DNA of 64,000 nucleotides from an uncultured Bacteroidota bacterium (GTDB lineage Bacteria > Bacteroidota > Bacteroidia > Bacteroidales > P3): positions 62,001-126,000 of the forward strand of contig CACYZN010000018.1 in assembly GCA_902778925.1 (NCBI GenBank). Reading direction: 5' to 3'. Both the position numbers and the translations under genes were made by a program. Position 1 is the stretch's first letter; every line of letters starts with the position of its first letter. Under the pieces are notes generated by a model. That model did no database searches and was not told the DNA's origin. It saw only the letters and a list, made by a program, of their open reading frames with translations. Below are positions 14,206 through 23,120 of this stretch, in pieces.

Positions 14206-15987
14206 CTACATGCGTTCCGGCACCTCGATGCCTAGTATGTTCATGGTGTTTTTCAGTGCATTGGCCACGGCGGCGCAGAGGTCGACACGGAAGGCCATGA
14301 GCTGCTGGTCGCTCTCGCGCAGTATCGGGGTGTCCTGATAGAAACTGTTGAAAGCCTTGGCGAGGTCGTAGGCGTAGTTGGCCACCATGGCCGGGCTGAA
14401 GGCGGCGGCAGCGGCACTTACGGTGTCGGGCAGCGAGTGCAACGCTTTCAGCACGGTACGTTCTTTCTCGTTGAGCTGCACCGCATTGAAATCCCACGGC
14501 TGGTGGTCGCCTGCCTTGCGCACTATGCTTCTGATGCGGGCGTGGGTGTACTGTATGAAGGGACCGGTGTTGCCGTTGAAGTCGATACTCTCGGCCGGGT
14601 TGAAGAGCATATTCTTGGTGGGGTCGACCTTGAGGATGAAGTATTTGAGTGCGCCCAGTGCAAGTATATGATAAAGGTGCTTCTGCTCGTCGGGCTGCAG
14701 CTCGTCGTTCTTGCCGTGCTCACGGCTCATCTCCTCGGCGGTACGCTCCATCTCGTCGATCAGGTCGTCGGCGTCGACGACGGTACCTTCGCGCGACTTC
14801 ATCTTGCCGTTGGGAAGCTCCACCATGCCGTAGCTGAGGTGGTAGACCTTGTCGGCCCACGGGAAGCCCAGCTTGCCGAGTATAAGTTTGAGCACTTTGA
14901 AGTGGTAATCCTGCTCGTTGCCAACCACATAGATGAGGCGTTCGGCGCCGAAGTCGTTGTGGCGCAGCAGTGCGGTGCCGAGGTCCTGTGTCATGTATAC
15001 CGACGTGCCGTCGCGGCGCAGGAGCAGCTTCTGGTCGAGGCCGTCGCCGGTAAGGTCGCACCACACCGAGCCATCTTCCTTGCGGAACAGCACGCCCATG
15101 TCGAGTCCTTTCTGTACCAGTTCCTTACCAAGCAGGTAGGTCTGGCTTTCATAGTACACCTTGTCGAAGCCCACGCCGAGCCGGTTGTAGGTCTCGTCGA
15201 AGCCGGCGTAGACCCATCCGTTCATCTTCTCCCACAGAGCACGTACTTCGGCGTCGCCTTCCTCCCAGCGTTTCAGCATGTGCTGGGCCTCGACCATAAG
15301 GGGTGCCTCGCGCTTGGCCTGCTCCTCCTCTACCCCACTCTCCATCAGCTGTTTCACCTCGTCCTTGTAGTGCTTGTCGAACTCGACATAGTATTTGCCC
15401 ACCAAGTGGTCGCCCTTCATGCCGGTGCTTTCGGGGGTTTCGCCGTTGCCATAGCGCAGCCAGGCAAGCATGCTTTTGCAGATGTGGATGCCACGGTCGT
15501 TGACGAGGTTCACCTTTTTCACATTGGCGCCAGCGGCAGCCAGCAACTGGCTGACCGACCAGCCAAGCAGATTGTTGCGTATATGACCCAAGTGCAACGG
15601 CTTGTTGGTGTTAGGACTACTGTATTCAATCACTACTGGAGCTGCCGAAGCGTCGACTTTCGCCATACCGTAGTCGGTGGCCAGAGCCTGCTCGGCAAGG
15701 AACTGCAGCCAGTAGCTGTCGGCAATCTCGATATTCAAGAAACCCTTTACTATATTGTAGCCAGACACCTCTGGCATAGCCTTTTGCACTGCAGCGCCAA
15801 TCTCCTCGGCCACTGCCTCGGGGCTTTTGCGGGCCGCTTTGACATAGGGGAAGACCACGAGGGTACAGTCGCCCTTGAACTCGCGGCGCGTGGCCTGCAA
15901 AACGACGTCGGCCGGAGCCACCTGGAGGCCATAAAGGGTGCCGAGCTGAGCGGCGATAGTCTGCGAAAGTCTGTCAGTTATATTCAT
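14206..15987 (-). CDS. argS: Arginyl-tRNA synthetase
   Basis: 593 aa, class I. It attaches Arg to tRNA-Arg. The N-terminal Add1 domain leads to the HIGH-type motif in VIEYSSPNTNKPLHLGHIRNN (about 118-138). The KMSKS-equivalent is KMKSREGTVV and the anticodon-binding domain is C-terminal, ending EVPERM. Length is normal for the family. The promoter box lies 34 bp upstream, and the thioesterase gene follows after 2 bp. Confidence 0.97.
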   Translation of the reverse strand: MNITDRLSQTIAAQLGTLYGLQVAPADVVLQATRREFKGDCTLVVFPYVKAARKSPEAVAEEIGAAVQKAMPEVSGYNIVKGFLNIEIADSYWLQFLAEQALATDYGMAKVDASAAPVVIEYSSPNTNKPLHLGHIRNNLLGWSVSQLLAAAGANVKKVNLVNDRGIHICKSMLAWLRYGNGETPESTGMKGDHLVGKYYVEFDKHYKDEVKQLMESGVEEEQAKREAPLMVEAQHMLKRWEEGDAEVRALWEKMNGWVYAGFDETYNRLGVGFDKVYYESQTYLLGKELVQKGLDMGVLFRKEDGSVWCDLTGDGLDQKLLLRRDGTSVYMTQDLGTALLRHNDFGAERLIYVVGNEQDYHFKVLKLILGKLGFPWADKVYHLSYGMVELPNGKMKSREGTVVDADDLIDEMERTAEEMSREHGKNDELQPDEQKHLYHILALGALKYFILKVDPTKNMLFNPAESIDFNGNTGPFIQYTHARIRSIVRKAGDHQPWDFNAVQLNEKERTVLKALHSLPDTVSAAAAAFSPAMVANYAYDLAKAFNSFYQDTPILRESDQQLMAFRVDLCAAVANALKNTMNILGIEVPERM

Positions 15988-16020
15988 ATACGTTGTATTA
16001 CTTGTTCACAAAACAGGCTG

Positions 16021-16028
16021 CAAAGGTA
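16021..16028 (-). promoter_or_regulatory. argS promoter -7 box
   Basis: TACCTTTG on the minus strand, followed by CAG, 34 bp before the argS ATG. Confidence 0.6.
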
Positions 16029-16089
16029 CACAAAATTTCCGACATAGACGAAACATTTAACAATTCCGACCGCAATAGGGAGCCCTCAG

Positions 16090-16262
16090 CACCGCTTCCC
16101 CTCCCCTTCCGGTCCGGTCGTTGTACTATCGTTGTACTATTGTTGTACTATTGTTGTACTATCGTTCTTATGTTTTCAATAGTACAACGATAGTACAACA
16201 ATAGTACAACGATAGTACGATAGTACAACGGGGCTACCTGGACCGGAGAGGAAGGGGTGCGG
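16090..16262. repeat. 11-bp-unit palindromic element, copy B (variant unit)
   Basis: The flank TTCCGGTCCGGTCG is the same as in copies C and E and the centre cttatgtttt is also shared. The arm units, however, are gttgtactatc/gttgtactatt (four in the left arm, 16120-16163) facing gatagtacaac/aatagtacaac in the right arm. The outer parts (ccgcttcccctcc against the complement of ggaccggagaggaagg) extend the stem. It lies between divergent argS and tpiA; apart from the argS promoter the rest of the 401-bp gap shows nothing clear. Confidence 0.85.
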
Positions 16263-16388
16263 ACGAGAGGAAGGAGGGTCGATGACGGGTTGTGTATTTT
16301 GAATTATGGACTACTATTTTTTGACGCGGCACAATAATAATGGCCTTGCTGCGTTGATAGAGGAGTTACAAACTAAAAACAGATAGAC

Positions 16389-17150
16389 ATGAGAAAGCAT
16401 ATTGTAGCCGGCAACTGGAAGATGAACCTCACCTTCAGCGAAGCCGATGAGTTGCTCGACGAGTTGATGTCGGAGCTTGAAAAAGTAGAACTGCCCCGCG
16501 ACACGAAGGTCATAGTGTGCCCGCCGTTCCCCTACATCGAGATGGCAAGCGACTATGCCAACGACAGTTACTTCATGGTCGGTGCCCAGAACGTCAGCGA
16601 CCGCGAGAAAGGCGCCTTCACCGGCGAGGTGAGCGCCGAGATGCTGGCTTCGTGCGAGATAGACTATTGCATCGTGGGACATTCGGAGCGCCGCGCCTAC
16701 TATGGCGAGACCGACGCCCTGGTGGCCGCCAAGGTGAACCAGCTGCTGGCCCACGACCTGAAGCCGATAGTGTGTGTGGGCGAAGTGCTCGAGGAGCGCG
16801 AGGCCGGCCGCCAGCTCGAGGTCGTAAAGACCCAAGTGGAGCAGGGACTCTTCCACCTCGACGCCGAGCAGATAAAGCAGGTCGTCATTGCCTACGAGCC
16901 AGTGTGGGCCATCGGCACCGGCAAGACCGCCACGCCCGACCAGGCGCAGGAGATGCACCACCACATACGCACGCTGCTGGCCGCCAAGTACGGCGCCGCA
17001 GTGGCCGACGAGATAAGCATACTCTACGGCGGAAGCTGCAAGCCCTCGAACGCCAAGGAGCTGTTTGCCAACCCCGACGTCGACGGCGGCCTGATCGGTG
17101 GCGCCTCGCTCAAGGCCAAGGACTTCATGGGCATCATCACAGCTTTCTAA
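16389..17150 (+). CDS. tpiA: Triosephosphate isomerase
   Basis: 253 aa. It interconverts dihydroxyacetone phosphate and glyceraldehyde-3-phosphate. Catalytic Lys13 lies in GNWKMN, His in IVGHSERR (about 97-104), Glu in [14 protein letters not shown] (about 170) and the phosphate loop in [13 protein letters not shown]. Length is typical. The upstream gap contains palindromic element B. An inverted simple repeat (17162-17219) separates it from the permease gene. Confidence 0.97.
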   Translation: MRKHIVAGNWKMNLTFSEADELLDELMSELEKVELPRDTKVIVCPPFPYIEMASDYANDSYFMVGAQNVSDREKGAFTGEVSAEMLASCEIDYCIVGHSERRAYYGETDALVAAKVNQLLAHDLKPIVCVGEVLEEREAGRQLEVVKTQVEQGLFHLDAEQIKQVVIAYEPVWAIGTGKTATPDQAQEMHHHIRTLLAAKYGAAVADEISILYGGSCKPSNAKELFANPDVDGGLIGGASLKAKDFMGIITAF

Positions 17151-17161
17151 ACGAAGAGCGT

Positions 17162-17219
17162 AAAGTGGAAAGAGGAGAGCTTTGCTGCCGTATGCGGAAG
17201 CTCTCCGCTTTCCACTTTC
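17162..17219. repeat. GTGGAAAG-type inverted repeat between tpiA and permease
   Basis: aaagtggaaag-aggagagctt is faced by aagctctccg-ctttccacttt, a stem of about 20 bp. The purine-rich GTGGAAAG/CTTTCCAC wording recurs inside coding genes at 23.0, 29.7, 49.0 and 63.9 kb. It may also act as the tpiA terminator, but no T run follows. Confidence 0.6.
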
Positions 17220-17237
17220 ATCTTTCCACTCTGCACC

Positions 17238-18446
17238 ATGCCCTTTGAGCGCTTCATAGCACGGCGTTTCATGCCCCGCAAGGGAGGAGGCTTTGCAGGC
17301 CCGCTGGCCACCATTGCCACTGTGGGCATTGCCCTCGGCGTTCTGGTGATGGTGATGGCGGTGAGTATACTGCGTGGTTTCCAGAAGGATATAACCGACA
17401 AGGTGGTAGGATTCGGGAGCCACATCGCCGTGCGGTCGTATGTGGCCAACCCCGACTATGCCGGCGAGGCCCCCATGGCGGTCGACAGCAGTCTGATCGA
17501 GCAGCTGATGGCCGTCGACGGGGTGCGCCACCTGCAGTGCTTCGCCACCAAGGGCGGCATGGTGAAGACCGACGACCAGATATACGGCATCGTGTACCGC
17601 GGCCTCGACGAGCGGTGCGACACCACCTTCTACGCCTCGTGCCTGGTGGCGGGCACCCTGCCTCACACGGCCAACGAGGTGCTGGTTTCGAACACTATAG
17701 CCTCGCGCCTGCATCTGGGTGTGGGCGACAAGATGCGCACCTACTTCTGGCAGGGCGAGAGCTACCGCGCACGCGCTTTCAGCGTGAGCGGCATCTACTC
17801 GACCGACCTGGCCGAGGTCGACGACATCTATGTGATTGGCAACCTGGGCCAGGTGCAACGCCTCAACGACTGGGGCGACAGCCTGGTGGGAGGCTACGAG
17901 CTGCTGGTCGACGACTTCGGCGCGCTCGACGACGTGGCGGCCCAGGTGCTGCTGCAGCTGCCCTACGACCTCACCATGCAGACCATCACCCAGGTCCACC
18001 CTGCCCTCTTCTCGTGGCTCGACTTGCTGAACAGCAACATAGCGCTCATACTGGGCATCATGTGCCTGGTGAGCGTGGTGGCCATCGTGTCGGCCCTGCT
18101 GATAATGATTTTCGAGAAGGGAGCCACCATAGGACTGCTCAAGGCGCTGGGCGCCACGGGCCGCTCGGTGAGGCGCATCTTTATGCTCAAGGCAGCACAG
18201 TTGGTGCTGGCCGGCATCGCCATAGGCGACGTCGTGGCGCTGGTGCTCAGCGCCATACAGGCACGTTGGCAAGTCATCACCCTCGACCCCGAAAGCTACT
18301 CGATGGCCCATGTGCCGGTGCTCATCGACGGGTGGACCTATGTGGCCATCAGCGTCGGGGTGCTGCTGGTGTGCATGGCGGCACTGTTGCTCCCGGCAAC
18401 CTATATTTCCAAGATTAGTCCCGCACGAACACTGAGAACGACATGA
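17238..18446 (+). CDS. FtsX/LolC-type ABC transporter permease
   Basis: 402 aa. Topology is MacB/LolE-like: a TM helix at about 24-46, a large periplasmic domain (about 50-265), then three TM helices (IALILGIMCLVSVVAIVSALL, LVLAGIAIGDVVALVLSA, TYVAISVGVLLVCMAALLLP). The conserved FtsX loop FEKGATIGLLKALGATGRSVRRIFM follows TM2. Such permeases work with a LolD-type ATPase in lipoprotein release or envelope export. No ATPase gene is nearby, so the partner must be elsewhere. It overlaps the kinase gene by 4 bp (ATGA). Confidence 0.9.
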   Translation: MPFERFIARRFMPRKGGGFAGPLATIATVGIALGVLVMVMAVSILRGFQKDITDKVVGFGSHIAVRSYVANPDYAGEAPMAVDSSLIEQLMAVDGVRHLQCFATKGGMVKTDDQIYGIVYRGLDERCDTTFYASCLVAGTLPHTANEVLVSNTIASRLHLGVGDKMRTYFWQGESYRARAFSVSGIYSTDLAEVDDIYVIGNLGQVQRLNDWGDSLVGGYELLVDDFGALDDVAAQVLLQLPYDLTMQTITQVHPALFSWLDLLNSNIALILGIMCLVSVVAIVSALLIMIFEKGATIGLLKALGATGRSVRRIFMLKAAQLVLAGIAIGDVVALVLSAIQARWQVITLDPESYSMAHVPVLIDGWTYVAISVGVLLVCMAALLLPATYISKISPARTLRTT

Positions 18447-19963
18447 AGCAGAAGCTGAAACTGGTGCTGCTGATGGCCACCATCGCGACGGCGCTGGTGG
18501 CCCTGTGGCAGGTGCGCCGCGTGGCCGAACAGGTGCGCGAGAGCGAACAGTCGAAGGTGCGGCTGTGGGCGGCAGCCATCGGCCAGCGCAACCAGATGGT
18601 GGCTGCCACACAGCAGTTCTTCCACGACGCCACCCTCGACGAGCAGCGCAAGATGCGGCTGTACACCGACATACTGCAGTCGTTCAACGACCCGGACCTC
18701 GACGCCGACCTCAAGTTCAGTCTGGCCTATGTCAACTACATCGTCGACAGCAGTCACACGCCCATCATCATCACCACGGCGCGCGACAGCATCATCACAG
18801 TGCCGCAAGAGTTGGCCGGGCAAAAGCTGGAGGGGCAGCTGCTCGAGGAGTACTCGATAAACCCACCGTTCAGCTACAAGCTGTGGGGCATGCCCATGAC
18901 GCTCTACTACAAGGAGTCGGAGTACTACTCGCGTCTGCGCCAGGTGCTTATGGGGTTCACCATCACATTCCTGACCGACATCACACAGAATTCGGTGCTG
19001 GTGCCGGTGGTGATTGTTGACAGTAGCCGCAGTACCCTGCTGGCCTACGGCAACATAGACTCGACAGCCCTCAACACGCCCGCCAAGCTGGCGGCAATAC
19101 TCGACGACATGGCCGACGAGAACACGCCCCTCACCCTGAACCTGCTCGACGCCCAGCCCTTCTATGTCTACTACTCGTCGACGCCGCTGCTGAAGTCGCT
19201 ACGCTGGCTGCCGCTGTTCTATTTCTTCATAGGCTTTGTGCTGCTCATGGTGAGCTACTTCCTTTTCCGCACCACGCGCTCCATGGAACAGAACCGCATC
19301 TGGGTGGGCCTGGCCAAAGAGACCGCCCACCAGCTGGGCACGCCGCTCAGCTCGCTCAGCGGATGGGTGGAATACCTGAAAGGCAAAGTGTTCGAGCCAC
19401 AGTATTCGGACGAGGTGGAGAAGGATCTGCACCGGTTGGAGACCATCACCCATCGCTTCTCGAAGATTGGGTCGGTGCCCGAGCTGAAAGAAGAAGACGT
19501 GCGCGAGGCCACGATGGCGGCGGTGTCGTACCTGCAAAGCCGGTCGCCGCGCAGGGTGCAGTTCAAGGTGTCGTTCCCGGAAGAAGAGCAATTCATCGCG
19601 CCGCTCAACAGTTACCTCTTCCAGTGGGTAATAGAGAACCTCTGCCGCAACGCCATCGACGCCATGGAGGGCAACAGCGACCGCGACCGCACGGGTGCCG
19701 CCAAGGAGAGCATCATCACCATCGTGGCCTCGCAGGACGCCCGCAAGATATACATCGACGTGAGCGACACGGGCCGTGGCATGTCGCCCTCGGTGCAGAA
19801 GCACATCTTCGACAGCGGCTTCACCACCAAGACGCGCGGCTGGGGCCTGGGGCTACCGCTGGCACGACGCATCGTGAACCAGTACCACCGAGGAAGGCTC
19901 TATTTGAAATATTCAGTGCCCGGACAGGGCTCGACATTCCGCATCGTGCTGCGAAAGAAGTAA
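18443..19963 (+). CDS. Orphan sensor histidine kinase
   Basis: 506 aa. A TM helix near the N-terminus, a sensor region of about 220 residues and a second TM (LPLFYFFIGFVLLMVSYFLF, about 254-273) are followed by the H-box GLAKETAHQLGTPLSSLSGW, N-box ENLCRNAIDAMEG, and G boxes DVSDTGRGMSP and GWGLGLPLARRIV. The H-box form with AHQLGTPLS is typical of Bacteroidota kinases. No response regulator adjoins it, so its partner is unknown. It overlaps the permease gene by 4 bp and precedes the CotH-like gene by 1 bp, which suggests shared expression with envelope functions. Confidence 0.9.
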   Translation: MKQKLKLVLLMATIATALVALWQVRRVAEQVRESEQSKVRLWAAAIGQRNQMVAATQQFFHDATLDEQRKMRLYTDILQSFNDPDLDADLKFSLAYVNYIVDSSHTPIIITTARDSIITVPQELAGQKLEGQLLEEYSINPPFSYKLWGMPMTLYYKESEYYSRLRQVLMGFTITFLTDITQNSVLVPVVIVDSSRSTLLAYGNIDSTALNTPAKLAAILDDMADENTPLTLNLLDAQPFYVYYSSTPLLKSLRWLPLFYFFIGFVLLMVSYFLFRTTRSMEQNRIWVGLAKETAHQLGTPLSSLSGWVEYLKGKVFEPQYSDEVEKDLHRLETITHRFSKIGSVPELKEEDVREATMAAVSYLQSRSPRRVQFKVSFPEEEQFIAPLNSYLFQWVIENLCRNAIDAMEGNSDRDRTGAAKESIITIVASQDARKIYIDVSDTGRGMSPSVQKHIFDSGFTTKTRGWGLGLPLARRIVNQYHRGRLYLKYSVPGQGSTFRIVLRKK

Positions 19964-19964
19964 T

Positions 19965-21098
19965 ATGAAACGCCTCTTGCCACTACTGCTGCTCGTGCTG
20001 TTTTCGGCATGCAACCACGACCGGGTGCACCGGCTGTCGATTGCGACCGACGGTGGACTGGTGTGGGACGACGACCGCGCGGCAACGGTGGTAGTCGACG
20101 GCGACACATTGTATGCCGAAGCACATCTGCGTGGAGGCTTCTCCCGCAACTATCCCAAGCACTCGATCTCGCTCAAGACCGATGCGGCCACCGCGCTGTG
20201 CGGCTTACCCGAGGGGCGCAACTACGTGCTGAACGCCTCCTATGTAGACCGCACCTTCCTGCGGCACAAGCTCTCGTTCGACCTGTTCCGCGCGATGGAT
20301 CCCGACAACCGTGCACCGCAGTGCGCCTACGTATGGCTCGCCATCGACGGCGAAGAGTGGGGCCTGTACGTGCTGATGCAGAAGCCCGACCGGCGTATGC
20401 TCGACGTGGTGCGTGCCGACTCGACATCGGCCGTGTTCAAGGAGCCTCCCCTGCTCTACCCCGTCCCGCCGGCACCGCAAGACAGCCTCAATCCGCTGAA
20501 CCAAAAGTATCCAAAGCTGAAGAAAGACGACCGCACAGCACAGCACGAGGCTCTGCGCTCACTGCTGTTCGAGGCCGACGACAGCACCTTTGCTGCTACC
20601 GTTGGGCAGCATTTCGACCTAGACAACATTGCCGACTGGCAGCTGCTGGTGATGCTTACCAACAACAGTGACGGTCTACGCAAGGGCTTCTACCTATACA
20701 AGGCATCCGACAGCACCCCGTGGCGTATTGCGCTGTGGGACTACGATCATTCGTTTGGCCGCGACGGCGATGGGGAATACAATATGCTCGACCGTATAGC
20801 GCCCTGCGACAGCTCGGTTCTCTTCCGTAGGCTGATGCAGTTGCCCAGCTATCGGGGCCTGCTCGTCGATCGTTGGCAGCAGTTGCGGCAGGCTGGCATC
20901 ATCACTCCCGACGCTATCGATAGGCGTATCAATCAGGACCTGCGCACCATGCGCCGTGACGCTTGTCGCGACGCCGAACTATGGCCTACAGCCGGGCTGG
21001 AGTACCTGGACGGCACCACCATCGACGCCGAGGTCGATATTATGCGTCAATTCACAAGGAAAAACATACAGCGCTTGGACTCGCTGCTGAGCCGCTGA
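19965..21098 (+). CDS. CotH-family lipoprotein
   Basis: 377 aa. The signal peptide ends in lipobox FSACNH (Cys at about 16). The CotH kinase-like fold is shown by RGGFSRNYPKHSISLK, DRTFLRHKLSFDLFRAM and, late, LLVMLTNNSDGLRKGFYLYK then RIALWDYDHSFGRDGDG, where the DxD-type metal site lies. Spore-coat CotH phosphorylates proteins; Bacteroidota relatives are surface or periplasmic proteins of unknown target. It is the last gene of tpiA-permease-kinase-CotH and ends 5 bp before the converging lplA stop. Confidence 0.85.
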   Translation: MKRLLPLLLLVLFSACNHDRVHRLSIATDGGLVWDDDRAATVVVDGDTLYAEAHLRGGFSRNYPKHSISLKTDAATALCGLPEGRNYVLNASYVDRTFLRHKLSFDLFRAMDPDNRAPQCAYVWLAIDGEEWGLYVLMQKPDRRMLDVVRADSTSAVFKEPPLLYPVPPAPQDSLNPLNQKYPKLKKDDRTAQHEALRSLLFEADDSTFAATVGQHFDLDNIADWQLLVMLTNNSDGLRKGFYLYKASDSTPWRIALWDYDHSFGRDGDGEYNMLDRIAPCDSSVLFRRLMQLPSYRGLLVDRWQQLRQAGIITPDAIDRRINQDLRTMRRDACRDAELWPTAGLEYLDGTTIDAEVDIMRQFTRKNIQRLDSLLSR

Positions 21099-21103
21099 CA
21101 TCT

Positions 21104-22054
21104 TTACGATACCAGCGTAAGGATGTCGCGGAGCACAGGGTCGTCGGTATCGGGCAGGTCGTCGGTCGACTTGCCGATAATGAGCGTACGTAGCCGGTCG
21201 GCAAGTGTCGCATCGAGCGAGTCGGTAGCAAGACGCACATCGGCGATCACACTGCCATCCATATCAAGCTGAAGTTCTACCGCCCCCCAGTCGAATTGGG
21301 CACTGCGCTGTGCGGTGAAGTTACGCCATGGGCCATACAGCCACTCGTCGGATGCGAAGCCTTCGTAAAGGTGCTGCACCTCGGGGCGGTGTAGCAGGTG
21401 CTCGAACTCGAGGTCGTGTATTTCTCCACTGCCATAAACGTCCAGGAAAGCGTTTCGCAGGCGTGGAGCAAGACTCTCGGCTGTGATTTCAGAATTAAGC
21501 TCGACAAGGTTCACCACACGGCTGCGCACCGAGCTCACCCCATGCTTGAGCAGTTTGGCCGGCTTGGGACGCAGGTACATCTGTAGGTCGGACATATTAC
21601 CGCGTATCAGTATGGTTCCATGGTGAAGGTTCTGGTATTTACCTTTGCTGAAGGCGTTGCCAGAGAACTTTCGACCGTTGGCCAGCACATCGTTTCGACC
21701 GCTCAGTTCGGTAATGATGCCATAGGACTCGACGGCATGCTGTACGACAGAGAACTGTCGATGCACGTCGTAGTAGGCCTTAGGAATGACGAAACTGAAG
21801 TTCAGGTTGCCGTCGTCGTGGTATACAGCCCCGCCGCCCGTGCGACGCCGCATCAGGTAGCCGCCGTCGGCAATCAGTGCATCGAGGTTCACCTCACTAT
21901 AGGGGTTCTGGTTCTGGCCAATGACCACCGTGCGATGGTTACGCCAAAGGTAAAGCGTGAGTACATCGGTCTCGGGTAGCGAGAGCAGATAGTTCTCGAC
22001 GGCAATATTCCAATAAGGATTAGTCTGGTCAGAGACTACAAACTGTAGCTTCAT
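21104..22054 (-). CDS. lplA: Lipoate-protein ligase
   Basis: 316 aa. It activates lipoate with ATP and attaches it to lipoyl domains of 2-oxo-acid dehydrogenases or GcvH. The catalytic domain has VVIGQNQNPYSEVNLDAL, the signature RRRTGGGAVYHDDGNLNFSF and the lysine motif KFSGNAFSKGKYQNLHHGTIL. The C-terminal part is a small accessory domain. The start ATG follows the porQ TAG directly, with no gap, so translation is probably coupled. Confidence 0.93.
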   Translation of the reverse strand: MKLQFVVSDQTNPYWNIAVENYLLSLPETDVLTLYLWRNHRTVVIGQNQNPYSEVNLDALIADGGYLMRRRTGGGAVYHDDGNLNFSFVIPKAYYDVHRQFSVVQHAVESYGIITELSGRNDVLANGRKFSGNAFSKGKYQNLHHGTILIRGNMSDLQMYLRPKPAKLLKHGVSSVRSRVVNLVELNSEITAESLAPRLRNAFLDVYGSGEIHDLEFEHLLHRPEVQHLYEGFASDEWLYGPWRNFTAQRSAQFDWGAVELQLDMDGSVIADVRLATDSLDATLADRLRTLIIGKSTDDLPDTDDPVLRDILTLVS

Positions 22055-23119
22055 CTAAAACTTATACGTAAGAGTCAAGTAATTGGGAGCCTGCGAGAGG
22101 TGGTAGTTGCGGCGGGCATATCCGAACTCGAAGCGTTTGGTGCGCAGGCCAATACCAAACGAAAAGGCGCTCAGGTTAAATATGTCGGCACCTATCATCT
22201 CGCACCCTTGACGGTAACTGTAGCCAACGCGGGCAAAGAGAGAACGTCCGAGGTTGAGCTCAACCCCAATCAGCGTGTGGCGCAACAGGTTGTCGAGTGT
22301 GCCTTCAAGCCAGCTCTCCTTGCTCACCTCTCCGGTGAAAGGGTCAATGGTGGTGGTTGGATGCAGTGGGTCGTCATAGCGCAGGTTCCACCGTTGCAAC
22401 TCGGTGGCGGCAAAGAATACTCTGAAGGGGGCGCCGCGCAGCTTATAGGAGAGTGCTGCCGACAACTCGAAGGGCAATGCCTCAACTGTGCGGTCAAAGG
22501 TCAGTATCTGCGCACCTATGTTGCGGGCCATCACCGTAGCGGCAAAGCGGCGGTCGTCGCTGCTGTAGCTGCCCGACAGGTCGAAAGCCTGGGCGAAGGC
22601 GGTATAGCTTTCGTATTGTGAGAGCACCGGTTTGAAGTTCACTCCGATGCTGAAGTTGGAATCTATCCACATACCCCACCCTATCACAAGGCTGTAGTCG
22701 CCGGCGCCAAAGTCGCCCTCGTAGTTTTCCTCTTCGTCGTAGCCATGGAAGCGGCCATAGTTGAAGAAGCGAAAACCGAACGACATTGTGCCTATATGCT
22801 CAAACGTGTGGGCATAGGCCAGTGTTCCCATGTTGCTGCCATCGAACATAGGTACAAACGAGAGCACACCGGTGCCATTCATTATGGCGCGCAGCATCGA
22901 AGGGTTGTCGATTCCTATAGTCAGGTCGTTGTCGAAAAGGGCCAGATAGTCCATCCCCAAGCCTGCAGTGCGTGCCGTTGAGGAAAGGTCGAAGACGGCC
23001 AGCGTATTCATTCCGGCTACCTGGGCCTTAACTGTAGGTATAAAGTGAAAGGTGAAAACCAGCGCAACAATCAGTATGCGCCAGCTTTCACCTTTCGTCT
23101 TTAACCTCTCACGTTTCAC
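22055..23119 (-). CDS. porQ: PorQ-like type IX secretion protein
   Basis: 354 aa. The signal peptide (VALVFTFHFIPTVKAQ) leads into NTLAVFDLSSTARTAGLGMDY, the N-terminal pattern of PorV/PorQ outer-membrane beta-barrels, and it ends in a Phe-terminated strand (YLTLTYKF). PorQ belongs to the type IX secretion and attachment machinery that anchors CTD cargo. The only usable start is GTG at 23119. The whole start region (23040-23117) is a GTGAAAGG/CTTTCACC inverted repeat, so part of the signal peptide is encoded by that repeat. It lies 1 bp after the kamA stop and abuts lplA. Confidence 0.82.
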   Translation of the reverse strand: MKRERLKTKGESWRILIVALVFTFHFIPTVKAQVAGMNTLAVFDLSSTARTAGLGMDYLALFDNDLTIGIDNPSMLRAIMNGTGVLSFVPMFDGSNMGTLAYAHTFEHIGTMSFGFRFFNYGRFHGYDEEENYEGDFGAGDYSLVIGWGMWIDSNFSIGVNFKPVLSQYESYTAFAQAFDLSGSYSSDDRRFAATVMARNIGAQILTFDRTVEALPFELSAALSYKLRGAPFRVFFAATELQRWNLRYDDPLHPTTTIDPFTGEVSKESWLEGTLDNLLRHTLIGVELNLGRSLFARVGYSYRQGCEMIGADIFNLSAFSFGIGLRTKRFEFGYARRNYHLSQAPNYLTLTYKF

Positions 23120-23120
23120 C

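Noticed and set aside
14437-16047. Long open frame opposite argS
   Set aside because: High-GC codon bias opens the opposite strand; the argS translation explains every conserved motif here.
16314-18611. 765-codon minus-strand frame opposite tpiA and the permease
   Set aside because: Spans two real plus-strand genes and a spacer, with a His/Gln-rich product lacking domain structure.
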